From: Campylorhamphus procurvoides
Taxonomy: Eukaryota > Chordata > Aves > Passeriformes > Dendrocolaptidae
DNA: 64,000 nt
Assembly: GCA_013396655.1 (NCBI GenBank)
Contig: WBMV01008225.1
Span: 1,904,957-1,968,956 of the forward strand
Direction of reading: 5' to 3'
The position numbers and the translations under genes are program-made. Positions 38,082 to 50,250 of this stretch are shown in pieces. The notes beneath the pieces were generated by a model. That model was not told where the DNA came from. It worked only from the letters and a program-made list of their open reading frames with translations, and did no database searches. Within the stretch, counting starts at the first letter, position 1, and each line of letters starts with the position of its first letter.

Positions 38082-38720
38082 TATAAACAGTCTGATTTTG
38101 CTGCAATTATGTTCTCTTTATAGAAGTGGTTTTGTAAAAAAATTATAATGTGAGAGTCCAGAATTAATCTCATGTATAGAATTGTGTCAACAATATTTGA
38201 CAAATACTTGAATACATCCAAATATATGATCTGTGCTTACTTTAGTCTGATAACTCTGATAAAAATGAGACAGTTCTGCTGCAGTATAGGTAAGTACAGC
38301 ATTGAAAATCCATAGAGCCATACTGTTGTGACATTAAGTAAAGACCAATTCCATAAGAACAATGTTTGAAATATTAATCTGATAGGTCATCCTTCATCTT
38401 GAGGGTACTGGCCCATATTTTGTAGGCAGTCTAAAGAATTGCTCCATGAGGTTTGATAAGGATGTAGCATTTTTCTGTTTAAAGTAGCCTACAGGGCCAA
38501 GATCATATACACAAAAAAATTATATTAATGTCAGTAATGAACAACTTTCTTTTGTATATTCCCATGACTCTCCTGTTTCTATATCTCTGTGCATTCTGAT
38601 ATAAATGGTAAAATTGATTGAAGGCTCCTGACAGACATATTAGAATGTATTCATTGCATGTTTCGATTCTATTGGAAAATGTTAATGAATCTTGCTAAGA
38701 CACGCATCTATTAGGTTCTA

Positions 38721-38777
38721 CCCCCCCCCCNNNNNNNNNNNNNNNNNNNNNNNNNNNNNNNNNNNNNNNNNNNNNNN
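38721..38777. other. Poly-C run followed by a 47-base assembly gap
   Basis: Ten C (38721-38730) run directly into 47 N (38731-38777). A gap opening inside a C/G homopolymer suggests that the sequencer or assembler failed at a longer poly-C or G-quadruplex-forming tract. The missing length is unknown. Confidence 0.95.
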
Positions 38778-39428
38778 TTACTGCAGTCTGGATTTCTTCT
38801 GATGTTACATGGTAAGCAAATACTTCCCAAAAGGTAAACTGCAGGGGTGGATGAATATTGAAAGATGGAGTCTATATAAACAAGAACTCTTCAGGAAGTG
38901 ACTGTCACAGGAAAATTCAAATCTAGTTCTTGATCTGAATTGAGATTACTTTCTGTTGAACCTGTTGGGGGACTGCTGTCATGTTCTCAATTGCTAAGAA
39001 CCACAGGCATGAGTGAAAATAAGTGTTTCAAAGATCTTTAGTAAAGATATTACTATCTATCAGGATAGTAGAGTTCAATTAGTGTTTATGGTATGGAATT
39101 TTGTAAATTGGGTTTTGAACTGCTCTGACTAGGGAGTCAGACAAGTAAAGAGACAGTAACAAGAAATCCGTATGTGTGTGGGTTGCTGGAACAAGAGATC
39201 TGAGGGACTTCTTGAGAAGCTGCCAAGAGCAGGCTTTGCATTTCTGACTAGTTTTGAAACCGAATTTTTTGATAGTGGTCAATAGTGTTGCTTCTACTGG
39301 GCCATCTGGCTCTTCTAATACTTTTTAATGACTGAATTTGTAGAGATACTCCCTCAGCCACTCGTCTATTCCTAGTGCCTTGCTGGCATAGTTTGCTTTT
39401 AAAACTGATGTTGATCTGCTGATAGCGT

Positions 39429-39500
39429 GCTAAGTCTGTCAGTACTGTAGGAACTACGGGCTATGCTAAGTCTGTCAGTACAGTTTAAAGTCAGGGCTTC
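39429..39500 (+). repeat. Diverged tandem duplication, period about 36
   Basis: The 17-mer gctaagtctgtcagtac occurs at 39429-39445 and again at 39465-39481. Sequence after each copy is partly similar (ctacgggct versus gtcagggct), which points to a duplicated unit of about 36 bases. Confidence 0.7.
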
Positions 39501-42500
39501 AAACTCTGAAGTCTGAAAAGTAGTTCAGTCTTTCCCTTTTTATCTCCATGTACTCCTCTTTACTTGTTTTCTGGTGTAGTTTTTCAATAAATGGAGTTCT
39601 CGTCATGACTATGTAGGAACTGAATCAGTTGCTGAAGAATATGAGGTAAAATTCATTTTTAGAAGGAAACATCAAGAAGTGAAAGGATGATGTAAGCTCT
39701 GTGCAGTACAAGAAAGCTGAAGACATCTTTTATAGCCAGCAAACTTGGTAGCGAAGTTGGAGAAAATTTGCAACGAGAATGGAAAGTATGACTGGAAACA
39801 GAACAGTGAAAAGAACCTGGTAAGTTGGTAGAAGAGGCTGAAAGCCCCTTGAATCAAAGAGGTAGTATAAAAAAGTATTTAAAAATAGACTGCAAGTAAT
39901 AAGGAGGATTTTTTTGTCAGTTTGCCATGCAATTCTGGCCTTATTTCTGTTCTTCACATGTTGAATCTGTTCCATTCAACTTTCTGATGTTGAAAATTTG
40001 GGGGATTCTTCATTTAATTTTCCAGAAAATGAAACTGTATTGCAGATTTCACAACTGTTCTGATGTTGTTAAGATGTATTTCAAAATGGAAAACCAGTTA
40101 GATTTCATTTCCTAAAGAAGCATAAGAAAAAAGACCTGTTTAAATGGTCCCTGCTATAAGCATGTCTTAAGACTGTGAAGAGCTGTATAGATCCTGGCAC
40201 TGAGAGGAGAAAAGGGTAAGCTTGAAAGGTGGAAGATTCCACCTCTCAAGTGGATGAAACCACATTTCATGGTTCTTGGAGTCACTGTAATAAGAAGCCT
40301 GGTTTTGGAGAGGAGTATGAGAGATGGAAGAACAGGGCAAGCAAACCAGTCTCCTGTAAAAGAAATCTCAGCAGTGAAGGGAGAATAACTGACATCAACA
40401 TTGCACTTTGAAAAACCAACAAGCTTGGAGTCTACTGTGTAAAAACTTCTGGGGTTATGGTAAAAATATGTTGCCCTTCACCTGACATCTCACTGAAAGA
40501 AACAAAATGGGTTTAATCCCGGAAAAATTATTGGTAATATAAGCGCATTTTCTTTCCTGTACTTCTAGCTCTGGGAAGTGTATTCCAGAATGTTGTGTAT
40601 TGACCTGCTAAAGCAGTAGCTGAAAGAGGTGGGAAAGGGAGTGTTCTTTTTTTGTTTGTATGTTTCTAAGGCAGCATTCAATGAATGAAGATTATTTTAA
40701 AAAATATCTTCTTTCATTATAACAGCCTCTTGCTTGCTTTGCCAAAAAAAAAAAAAATTATGTATGTAGTGTGGTGAAAGTTCCTTCTGGGAGTGGAAAG
40801 CACTTAAGCAATATTTCAGGTCTCATGTAACATTATAAAGTAAAGTACAGAATGTTAGCAATAATGAGAACTGGCAAAATTCTTACTTTGGATCATAGAC
40901 TGTATTCTCTGTTATTGAATATACTTGCATAGGGTTAGCTAAATCATCACCCAAGCCCCATGTTATTAAGTAGCAGGTGCGGTACAAGAAATGAGAGAGT
41001 AATTATGGTTTTGTAAAGGTGAGAAATGCAGGCTCCATGCAGCAGCAGCATCTGCCAACCGTTGCAGATGTAGCACAATGGTCAGAGAGTTGGCTTTGTA
41101 GACATATCTGGTTATCATTATTAGGTTATCATTAGGAGAAGATGTTTTGGATGGATCTGAGCATGCTATGTCATATCTTCGGATTTCCAACATGACAAAT
41201 TCTAAATGAAATATGGTCACTATAGAAGAACTAATATTTTTTGCATAACTTTGTAATGTGCTGTAGGATTCTGAGATTAAATATAGTAGGGTTTTTCTCT
41301 AATTCTGGCGCTTTCCATTCTGTAGAGTGCACTTGTCATCTGGAGGGGATCAGAAAAGCCACTTGTCTGCTTGATGTATAGCCTAGAGAAAAGGAATTCA
41401 CTAGTAATAGGGCCTGAAATCTGTTAATTGAGGGAGATGAAGATACTGGAAGGTAAGTGATTGCTGAAGCTTGTAAATGTATAGGGAATATTAAGTGATG
41501 TAATCTAAATAGTAGCACTGAGGGAGAAGCTGTGTGAGCAGAGCTCATTTGAGAAGCTTTATACCTATAGTCACTCAAATAAATAAAATTAAATTTGTGT
41601 ACAGTATAAAACATGCACCACTTACACTTCACAATTCAGTCATACCTGAATTCTGCTTAACATGATTCAATTACAGTCACCTAATGCTTTGTGTTTCTAA
41701 GTCGTGAAGCACACTGCAGATCTGTAGAGGAACAGCTGTTTGGCAAAATGAAAAATGTATCACACGTCTAGAAAAGTATTTTATTTTGTTTTTAATATAT
41801 GGATGATCATCAGATAAAAGGCTTTTTAATCATAAATGTTAGAGATAATACTCCTTTTATCTATTTTAAAAGGAAGAGTAAACAAGTAACAGAATCCCTT
41901 TCCTATGCAACATCAGGGAATTAAGTTAAAAGTTAGCAAAAATAATTACTACAAAAGATGTAACTAAGCATGCTGCATATGAGGCCTGTCCTGAGCCTTT
42001 TCAGCTGACTCTGATAAAACACTGATTTAACATGGAATGGATTATTTATGGCACATTTTGGTGACACACAATAACTGGTCATGAAAATTCCTTTTGCTAA
42101 TGAGTTTTCTGTCACTTGATGTAGTTTTGCCTGTATATTAATACGCCCTGTGCTTTAGGACATCCTGGATTTACCAAAGTAATGCTGACAAATCAGACTG
42201 TTCAGCTGTAAAGTTCTCCTTGTGATCCCTGCTTCTCCATTATGGCTTACATTATCACAGTACTTCTAATTTAAGCTTTCACATTTTTATAGAGGGGAGT
42301 AAGATGGGAGAAATATTGCTGTCTTAAATTATATAGCCCAGAGGCAAAGAAAATAAGCATGGAATAAAGCAGGATCTCAGGCACACAACCACTACTGCTA
42401 ATTGTTCCTATATAAATTGCAGCTAGGCATAGGTTAAGGGAGACCTCACAAGGTAACTGTGAGGGCAGCTACTTAATTGTTGTTAAATGCATTGAAGATT

Positions 42501-43540
42501 TTTAAGGTAAAGAAAGTTTTGAAATGTCCAACAGCTTTTTCTTTTTCTTTTTTTTGACCTCTCCCCTCCATATCCTCCAGGTGAGAGGAGAAAGGAAGAT
42601 ACCATCCAAGTAAAATAGTTCCATCATATCTGTAAAACAAAGGGAGAAAAGAGGGGTTTAATAGTTTCTCATTTTAAAGCATTTATATGGATTAGAGTAC
42701 TACCAGATCTCTTGTAATGACTGTGTAAGTACTTGGCTCAAAACACAGCTAACCAAGTAACTATCAGAATATAATTTCAGTGTGTGCTATTAAATGTGAA
42801 TAAGTATGTGTTGAGGCTAGCTCAAAACTAAATTTCACTAATATTAATAAGAGCTTAGAGAGTATAATAATTGAAGCAACATTAGAAAAAGGGATATTCT
42901 CCTAGGATAAGAAGGTCTGTAAGGAGTCAGATTTGTAAGGAGTCAGTGCTGGAAACATAGTATTTTCCTCTGCTCTCTTTGCTCCAGTATCTGGCTAGAG
43001 GCTTTTACCAAAACAATTAGTATATAACATGAAGAGAACTCTTTACTAGCCCAGCAAAAAATTTATCTTATGAGTTTCACAGTCAGCTAAAGTGGTAGTG
43101 GACCTTAGGGTCTCTATTAAGCTCATATTGCATGACTATTCTGCTTGATAGTCACATACTGTCTTGATTTACAAGTTAAAACCATTGCAACCAGTGAAAA
43201 TTATAAAAATGTGTAAAAGAAAAAAACAAAACCAAGACTGTAAAGCCTGACTAGAAATAGCTCACAGTGAAAGTAGCAGAGAATCCCCCATAAATCCAGA
43301 ACGAGCTGGTATGTTACTAATATGTAAGCTAGAGCAACTAAAGGTCAATAGCTGACACTGATCCTACCAAAGGTCAAGTGAGTTCAGCATTGGAGCTTCT
43401 CTTATGTTACTGCTACTGCAGCCCACAGCTGCTCTTTTCACACCATAAAATTACTGAATTCAGAAAGAAAAAGTAGGGCTACTTCTCTGTGCTGCATAAT
43501 TACATGGTCACTATCACAGCATGTGTTACAGGTACAAAAG

Positions 43541-43700
43541 GTTTCCTTGAGAGGTGGTTGAAGCCCCGAGTCTGTCAGTGTTCAAGAGGCATTTGGACAA
43601 TTCCCATAACATACTTTAACTTGGTCAGCACTGAATTGGTCAGGCAGTTGGGCTAGTTGATCATTGTAGATCCCTCCCAACTGGAAGAGTATATTTTATT
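43541..43700 (+). mobile_element. CR1 LINE 3' end, diverged, plus strand
   Basis: The order of blocks fits the avian CR1 3' end: gaggtggttgaagcccc, gtgttcaagaggcatttgga, a gtcaggcagttgggctagtt segment, then gatcattgtagatccctccc and aactggaag. The copy is more diverged than the 30.6-kb one and lacks a clear octamer tail, which suggests an older insertion or another CR1 subfamily. Confidence 0.8.
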
Positions 43701-46104
43701 GTATTATAAACTAGGAAAAGGCTGCAGCTAAACACACTGTAGATGGCACTGTCACTTGCAGTGACAATCAGGAAAAATGAAAAGGCATCTGGCCCAGACA
43801 AAGCAGCAAGAGGATCCAAAGACCCTCACTAAGTATTCTAGGCCAACTAGCTATCTCACTAACACCCTGTTCTTTCTGCATGATGCAGAACTCCAGAATC
43901 TGAGTGCAGGTTGGATACAAACTATTTTAAAATTCTCAGGGAAAAATCCATTCAAGAACTTTATGCAGGCAAATATGCAGAAGCTGGTATTTTGCAAGCT
44001 TTCATGGTTCTGACAAAAGCATTGGATGTGGTAAGTTGCCGTAGTCTTTGCAACCTCACAGGAAGTCTTTATCTGTTTAAGTAAATTATGGTAGACTTCA
44101 GAGCTGCTTCATATGCGTACCAAAAGAAGTACAGCAGACTGATACTTTCCATACGACAGTTCAAGGAGTTCATGGCAGTGTAGATTGTTTAATGCCTGTG
44201 TACTTGATTCACCTATGCCTCATAATGCTGTCTTCCTTAGCTTTGAGAATTTTCCTCTATTAACATCAAGATTTACATTAAATATTATATTGTGCCTAAT
44301 TTTAAACTTACATCTTACTAAGAAGCTTCTGACTACTTGAGTCAGAGATGAACATATCCAAACCACATTTGCTTACAATTTAAATAGGATTAAAATTTTG
44401 TCCTCCCACATGTACCCACAGAAATTTCAGAGTTGGAAGAGAAATGTAGAAATGAGATGAAATTACACAAGATGCTCTGGCGGATATGGGTGTGGCTTTT
44501 CTGAGAATTTAGTCACCTGAATTATCTTTTTTTTTCTCAGGTCAGGACAACACTGCCTGTGCTTATTTTAATATGGTAATTTGCAACATAAATAATTGAC
44601 TTAAACTGACGGTGAATGTAAATATGTGCTAAGATTAAACTATGCAAGACATCCATTCATTGTTATGTAGCTAATTGTCTGCAGTAAAGGGACAGTTTGA
44701 GGTGATTTAATAGCATCAGTGTTTTGAAGTGTTACAGCCAAATCTGCCTAAGCTTGCTCTGCCTGAGACCTAGGTCTCATAAATATTATTTTGTGTAAGT
44801 CCTGACATAGTACTTTTATACCTTAGACCTTTCTCCCTCTGTGATTACAGCTAAAACAGCATAAGTTTTGCACAGCTCTCTGTCTAATAGAATGAGACAA
44901 AAATTCTTCTATTATGAATGCATTAATGTCTTGTATTATGAATGTCAAAGGTGCACACCATTGTTCAAACAGGAGAAAAAGTTATGGTCTGTACCTTCAG
45001 GCACTTAAAATCTTTGGACCTCTTCCCTTTTGAAACAAAGAGTAGTTCTACAGTTGCCTGTAAAAGGTGCAGGGCTCAATTCTAAATCATTCTGCAAAAC
45101 ATGAAGGCTCTATTAAAGAAATGTACTTTTGCTAAGGAGCCGAAGAAAAAACTGCCAGTCTAACTTATTCCATATAACCAAGAGGGTGATTAAATGTTCC
45201 AAATATGCAGAAGTCAAATGTCCCATTTCTGCTTTAAATCTTTTCCTTTTATAGGCTGTGGGTTATACTCCCTGCTTTGAAAACCTGCGCTGTTTAGGAA
45301 CAAGAATTTATTTACAGTTTTAAAAACTTGCAACTAATCTTGGATGAATAGTCTAAATTAACCTTTGGCAGAGAAGCTGTAATTTCTAAGCCAACGCATA
45401 ACTGCATTTTGCATTAGTTCAAGAATATTGGGTACTTTTAGGGGTTAAGAATGAGATATTTTCCATGATTCATATCTCTTTTAGCTTGAAAAATCAACAA
45501 CTCAATTCCAGTGTAACCAAAAGGGGGTTTCAGTCCAAAATGTCTCATTGCTTGCAATTAATTTGGGTTCTTGCAATTAGAGTTTTGTATCACAATGCAT
45601 TAATGCATGAAAGCAGCTGCACAATGAGTAGTGCCACATGTTTGAACTAAAAATAACCTGTGTATATTGTTGCTGTGCAAACAGTTGTACGTATTGGTCA
45701 CTGAAGATAATCTCTGTGTTAGAACCGTGGAGATGCATATGAGATGCAAATTGTAGAGCAGTGAGGGGACATTTGTGTGTGCGTGCTTGTGCACTTAATC
45801 ACACCCTGTCTTTTTTTGCCTTAACAAGTATGCTGAATCCTATTATTTAAATCCGTGAAAAAGTACAACAAAGCTTTAAGTGATAAATATACTTAGGTAA
45901 ATAGAAACAACTTTATTTTCCATGAAATAAGAATTTTGGAGGTTAGACAACTGACATAGTGCTTTAGGAAGGGGGAAAAAAAAAGGCTATGCTGGTTTAG
46001 AATGAATTCTGTTTTACAGACATACCTATGGGAGAGGAGGGAGAAAAAACCTTCAGTTGAAAATGGTATGCTTTCCCACTTGCTAAGCTCAATCCTTCTT
46101 ACAC
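43701..46104. other. Unique AT-rich non-coding stretch
   Basis: No gene, RNA or transposon is recognised. Open frames are all below 80 codons and lack domain signatures. Confidence 0.55.
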
Positions 46105-46363
46105 TGTGCTGACATTGGCTTGCATAGAGTTAATTTTCTTCACAGTGGCTAGTATGGGGCTAGGTTTTGGATTTGTGCTGAGCATGGGGTTGATAACAGA
46201 GAGATGTTTTTGTTATTGCTGAGCAGGGCTTACACAGAGCCAAGGCCTTGTCTGCTTTCCGTACTGCCACATTGGCAAGGAAGTCTGGGATATATGGGAG
46301 GACGGGAAGAGACACAGCCAGGACAGGTGACCCAAACTGACCTAAGGGATATTCCAGACCATA

Positions 46364-46371
46364 TGACATCA
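46364..46371 (+). promoter_or_regulatory. CRE/AP-1-like site in the LTR (TGACATCA)
   Basis: TGACATCA lies just upstream of the LTR TATA box. It is one transition from the palindromic CRE TGACGTCA, which I recall at this position in related copies. CpG deamination would produce this change. The site could still bind CREB/AP-1 family factors weakly. Confidence 0.4.
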
Positions 46372-46378
46372 TTTTCAG

Positions 46379-46386
46379 TATATAAA
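46379..46386 (+). promoter_or_regulatory. LTR TATA box
   Basis: TATATAAA followed by gtggg lies 158 bases upstream of the ATTAAA poly-A signal of the same LTR, so it marks the U3/R promoter. Confidence 0.65.
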
Positions 46387-46543
46387 GTGGGAGGAGGAAG
46401 CGGTTTGGAGTGATGGCCTTTGTCTTCCCAAGTATTTTGATGGGGCCCTGCTCACCTGGAGATGGCTGAACACCTGCCTGCCCATGGAAAGCTTTGAATT
46501 AATTCCTTGTGCTTTGCTTGTGTGTGCAGCTTTTGCTTTCCCT

Positions 46544-46549
46544 ATTAAA
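46544..46549 (+). terminator. LTR poly-A signal ATTAAA
   Basis: ATTAAA follows a pyrimidine-rich stretch and precedes a T/C-rich U5. Its position is as expected for this LTR. Confidence 0.55.
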
Positions 46550-46672
46550 CTGTCTTTGTCTCAGCTCACAGGTTTCCTGGCTTTTACCCTTCTGTTTTTT
46601 TTCCCCAATCCTTCTGCTTGAAGAGTGAGTGGCTACATGGGTTTGGTTGCTGACTGGGGTTAAACTACAACA

Positions 46673-49600
46673 TCCGTTTACAGGTCAGTATTTTGTAGCC
46701 CCATTGAAGACTTGTGTCTTTCAAGAAACTCCAGGAAACTAAGTCTGTTCCCCATCCTTCTAACATACATGAGTGGCTTGCCAGTGGATGACAACTTTAT
46801 CCAGACTTAGAGTAACCTTTGGGTCTCATAGGCACTTGTTTCTAATTCCAGCCTTGCACTCTGTTCTCCATTTCAAAGTAAATTACACAGAGGAAGAGAT
46901 TATGTCTTTTTTCTTTTGTTTCAGTTCTGCAGCCTAAATCTCGTCCTATGTACACTGGTAGCCCTTAAGTGCCGTAGTGTACTACACCTGGGTCTTCATA
47001 AGTGCTGGGAACTGATGGCAAAGTGCAACATAACAGAGATAACACCAAGTTCCATTAGAAGATAATAGGACTGCCAGCCAGCACTGCTCAGTAGGTACTC
47101 ACATCTTAGGCGAGTTGCCTGTCTTTATTTTCTAAGCTTCAGTACAGTGCAATGTACTTTGCCAACAGCCACAACTGATAGACTTGGGCCGCTGCCTTTC
47201 AGCTGGGGTCAATACCTCCAGTAAAACACCTTGGACTATAAATTGCCAGTGGAAATTATGAAACTCCATTTCTGCAAGTAATTCTTGATCTCATCTAATG
47301 GGATGCAGTTGCAGGTGGCTGTTGATTACCAAATGAAACCTGCACAATCCGTGAGTATGGTCTGAACGTAACAGAATGGTAATATTGGTGAAAAAAATAT
47401 AGCCAGTTATAGTACTAGCACATAGTTTGTAATAGAGGATATTATAATTAGTTTATAAACTGGGTACACGTAAAAATTTACCTGTCATTAGATAAATTTC
47501 TCACATTTTCAATAGTTCTCTCATGCCTGTTAAGTTAGATAGGTTAATGACAATATATTATCAAGCTGTTACATGTACTTGCTGGTTGTCTTTCTTCCAA
47601 AAATGAAGCAGCAATTGAATACTGACAGTGGAGAAAGAGGGGCTGGATCCTGCAGCTGAGCACACAAGAAAGGCAGGAAAGAGACAGAAAAGTGTTTAGT
47701 TTCCCACTAGAAAGAAGCCAAGAGAGGAAGTTTTCAAGTCCAAAGTGTTAGCTACAAAGAGACTTTCATTTGTGATTAAAGAAGCTGACTGCTATTGCAT
47801 CTGTTCCTGAGAAAATGGCAAACAGGATTACAGCTAAACTACCTTATTAATTGCGTCTAAACGTGAAGAACTTGACTACGGGCTATTTGAGCCAGAAAGA
47901 GTGATGGTACTTGAGTACTTCTTTTTCTTACTTCAAACATGGTCTCTGCCTTTTAAAAGTGTTATTTCTTTTCCTCTTGAGAGTGAGACAACAGTAATAT
48001 GTATGTGTCCATGGAAGAACTTGCATTGTAGAAGGACTTGCACTCCATATCGGCAGAGAAGTAGATGCAGTTCTGGCATCTCATTTGTGTTTGTTTACTG
48101 ACAATAAACAAACAAAAGCTGTGAGCTAGCAAATTTTTTGTTTGTACTTTTGCCAAGATGTTTATGTACTCTCTCTGCACCAGGATTTTCAGTAATGATG
48201 GCATTAAACTGTACTCTCTTCTCCCTTTACTTATAACCAGAAGACTCATTTAATTTTATTTAAATTGGCAATTTTAGAAATACTGTTATAACAGCTTCTT
48301 TTTTTTTAGAGGAATATCAATTGTGTGAGTGAACCAGGAGTTCAGAATGCAAAAACAATCTTGTAATGCAGAACTAGAGAAAAATATGAACTCATTTCAT
48401 AACATATTAAAGATTTTGTGTTTCTTCCTCTTTTACCCTGGTGGTTTGTTTGGACAAATTTTAATGTAATGGTTTTGCACAAGGATTTTAAGATTCTGAA
48501 TTCTGAATTTTCTTTTTTTTTTCTTTTTGAAAGGTTTAAAGACCCCGTACAACCAGCATCCCTGTACCTAAGTTTCACTCCCAAACTTTAATTTATAGGC
48601 AATGAACAAAGGAACTAAAATATTTGTGAAGACAGAACAATAATTAGGATTCCTCGAGAATATCTAGGACTGCAGGTTGTGTGCCTTCTGAAAAAAATGA
48701 GTGGTAACTATCAAGCTGTGAGAACTTCTCTATTAATTCAGACAGAAAATTTGACAACTAGCTCTGGGTTTCAAAGCTTAATTTCAAACCTGTGTACACT
48801 GAGAAGTACTTGGGAGGGACTAAAATGGAATGCAAGCATTTAGGTTTCAAAACAGACACCTAAATGTGCCCAGCTAGTTAGTAAATTTCCAGCATTATTT
48901 TTTTGTGTCTAATCCTTTCCTTCACTTATGTCTTGGTGTCTTTTTTTCACTCAGAATCCACATCCTGGAAAACTCTTTGTAGATTATGGAAAGAATGGCA
49001 GTCTGTTTTGAAAAATTTCAGATTGGAATTCAAACACTTAAATTCCATTTTATGTTCACATTAGGCACCTAAGTCTTGCTTTTTTCCATGTATTTTAAGC
49101 AAACATAGGGGAATTTTAACAAATTTTTTTTATTTATACTCAAGTTCCTACTATTGTAATTCTTTGTAACATTGAACATAATAATGGTGTGAAGAAACAT
49201 TTAAGAAATGAAAAATCCCATTTTAGGCAAAGCATCAAAATGCAATAACCAAACCTAGATTTCAGTGTTCAGGATATCAGACTAGTGGCTTCAGTGATAG
49301 GTTAGCTATCATAGTCAGTTTTTCTCCCTCAGGTTCTCCTTATAAAAGACTGAGCTGAACTTGATTCTTGTTTTCATTGATGCTAGAGAGGAAACAGAAC
49401 AGAAAAAAAACAACCCTCTTTCTCCATTAAGAAGAGTGGAGTGTGTTATATTCAGAGATTTTACTTTTCAGTTTTACAAATATCACCTACAGAAATACTC
49501 CTTGTAAGGGTAAGAATCATTCTTTCTATTAGAGCTTGTGAGAAAATCACAATGACCACTATGAAGTGTGGGAGATAGTAGCCTATCAAATAAACACAAA

Positions 49601-49755
49601 ACAAAAAACAGTTGGAGCTTTAACTGCTCATTCCCTTACTTTTAGAAAGCTGTAGTTTTCTAAATAAAAATGTGCATGCTGTTAATAGTAATCTATATTA
49701 AAATGGTGTACATGTAACCTAACTGCTGTGTGAGAGACATTTCTCTTCCTTTAAG
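46673..49755. other. Unique AT-rich non-coding stretch
   Basis: No gene is recognised. The final bases (49741-49755, ttctcttcctttaag) form a strong polypyrimidine-AG splice-acceptor-like sequence leading into the exon-like frame listed next. Confidence 0.5.
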
Positions 49756-50250
49756 AAATGTAGATACCTAAATCCAGAACAGAGTCTGTATCTTGGCTAC
49801 TACAGACTGGCACTTATTTACTCATTAAAAGGAGAAGTATTAGTTAAATAACTTTATATCTTTCTGAAAAAGGAGCTGTGGCAAGAAGCAGAGGTGTGAG
49901 AAATCACAAGACAGAGATGGAAGTCTTTGGCCAAAGCCCACCAGAGCAGAGGAGACCAAGTGATCCATGAGCTGCTCTCGGAAAGCTGTGAGTACAATCC
50001 TGCATCCTATGCTGAACAGGAACACTTAAACACTGTCCTGCAAGCTACTGGTGAATTAGAACAAGTGCTACTGAAACTAGAAACACAAATAATGCATATA
50101 TCTAAATAAGCAATTCTGCTGTGTGCTTTTAAGATGCGATTCCAGGAGCTGGGAATTGAAGACTGTTCAAACCAGTGTGTCAGTGCCAGAACAACTTGCT
50201 CCTCTCCCACTTCGGAAATTTTGGAGAGAAAAGAATGGAAAACAGCATGT
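49756..50250 (+). pseudogene. Exon-like, stop-interrupted coding relic (TPR-like start, helical middle)
   Basis: After the acceptor-like ttctcttcctttaag, one frame runs 165 codons to a donor-like tgt|gtaagg at 50251, with three stops on the way (TAA 49849, TGA 49897, TAA 50107). The start reads like a tetratricopeptide repeat (YLGYYRLALIYSLKGE). The stretch of about 70 codons between the second and third stops is rich in E, L, Q and K and looks helical (for example ELEQVLLKLETQI). I do not recognise the parent gene. The interval is an exact multiple of three. The stops rule out an intact exon in this frame. Three stops in 165 codons is below expectation but not extraordinary given how many frames exist in the window, so chance remains a real alternative. 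Confidence 0.25.

Larger units (their letters stand above)
38082..43540. other. Unique AT-rich non-coding stretch with an assembly gap
   Basis: No gene is recognised. The stretch contains the N gap at 38.73 kb and a diverged 36-base tandem duplication at 39.43-39.48 kb. It also holds a 16-base-period duplication of tgtaaggagtcag (42918-42930 and 42934-42946). A frame at 40229-40411 (plus, 60 codons) looks fairly protein-like but has no domain signature or splice support. Confidence 0.55.
46105..46672 (+). mobile_element. Passerine ERV solo LTR, plus orientation
   Basis: The element starts with TG (tgtgctgacattggcttgca), continues with a tagagttaattttcttc block, and ends with ggggttaaactacaaca. 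These termini and the ggatattccagaccatatg block match, as I recall it, an LTR that is highly repeated in passerine genomes, whose 3' end reads like ggggttaaaccacaaca. It has a TATA box (46379-46386) and an ATTAAA poly-A signal (46544-46549). The length of 568 bp suits the family. No internal retroviral sequence or second LTR flanks it, so it is a solo LTR. No exact target-site duplication was seen next to these ends. Confidence 0.88.
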
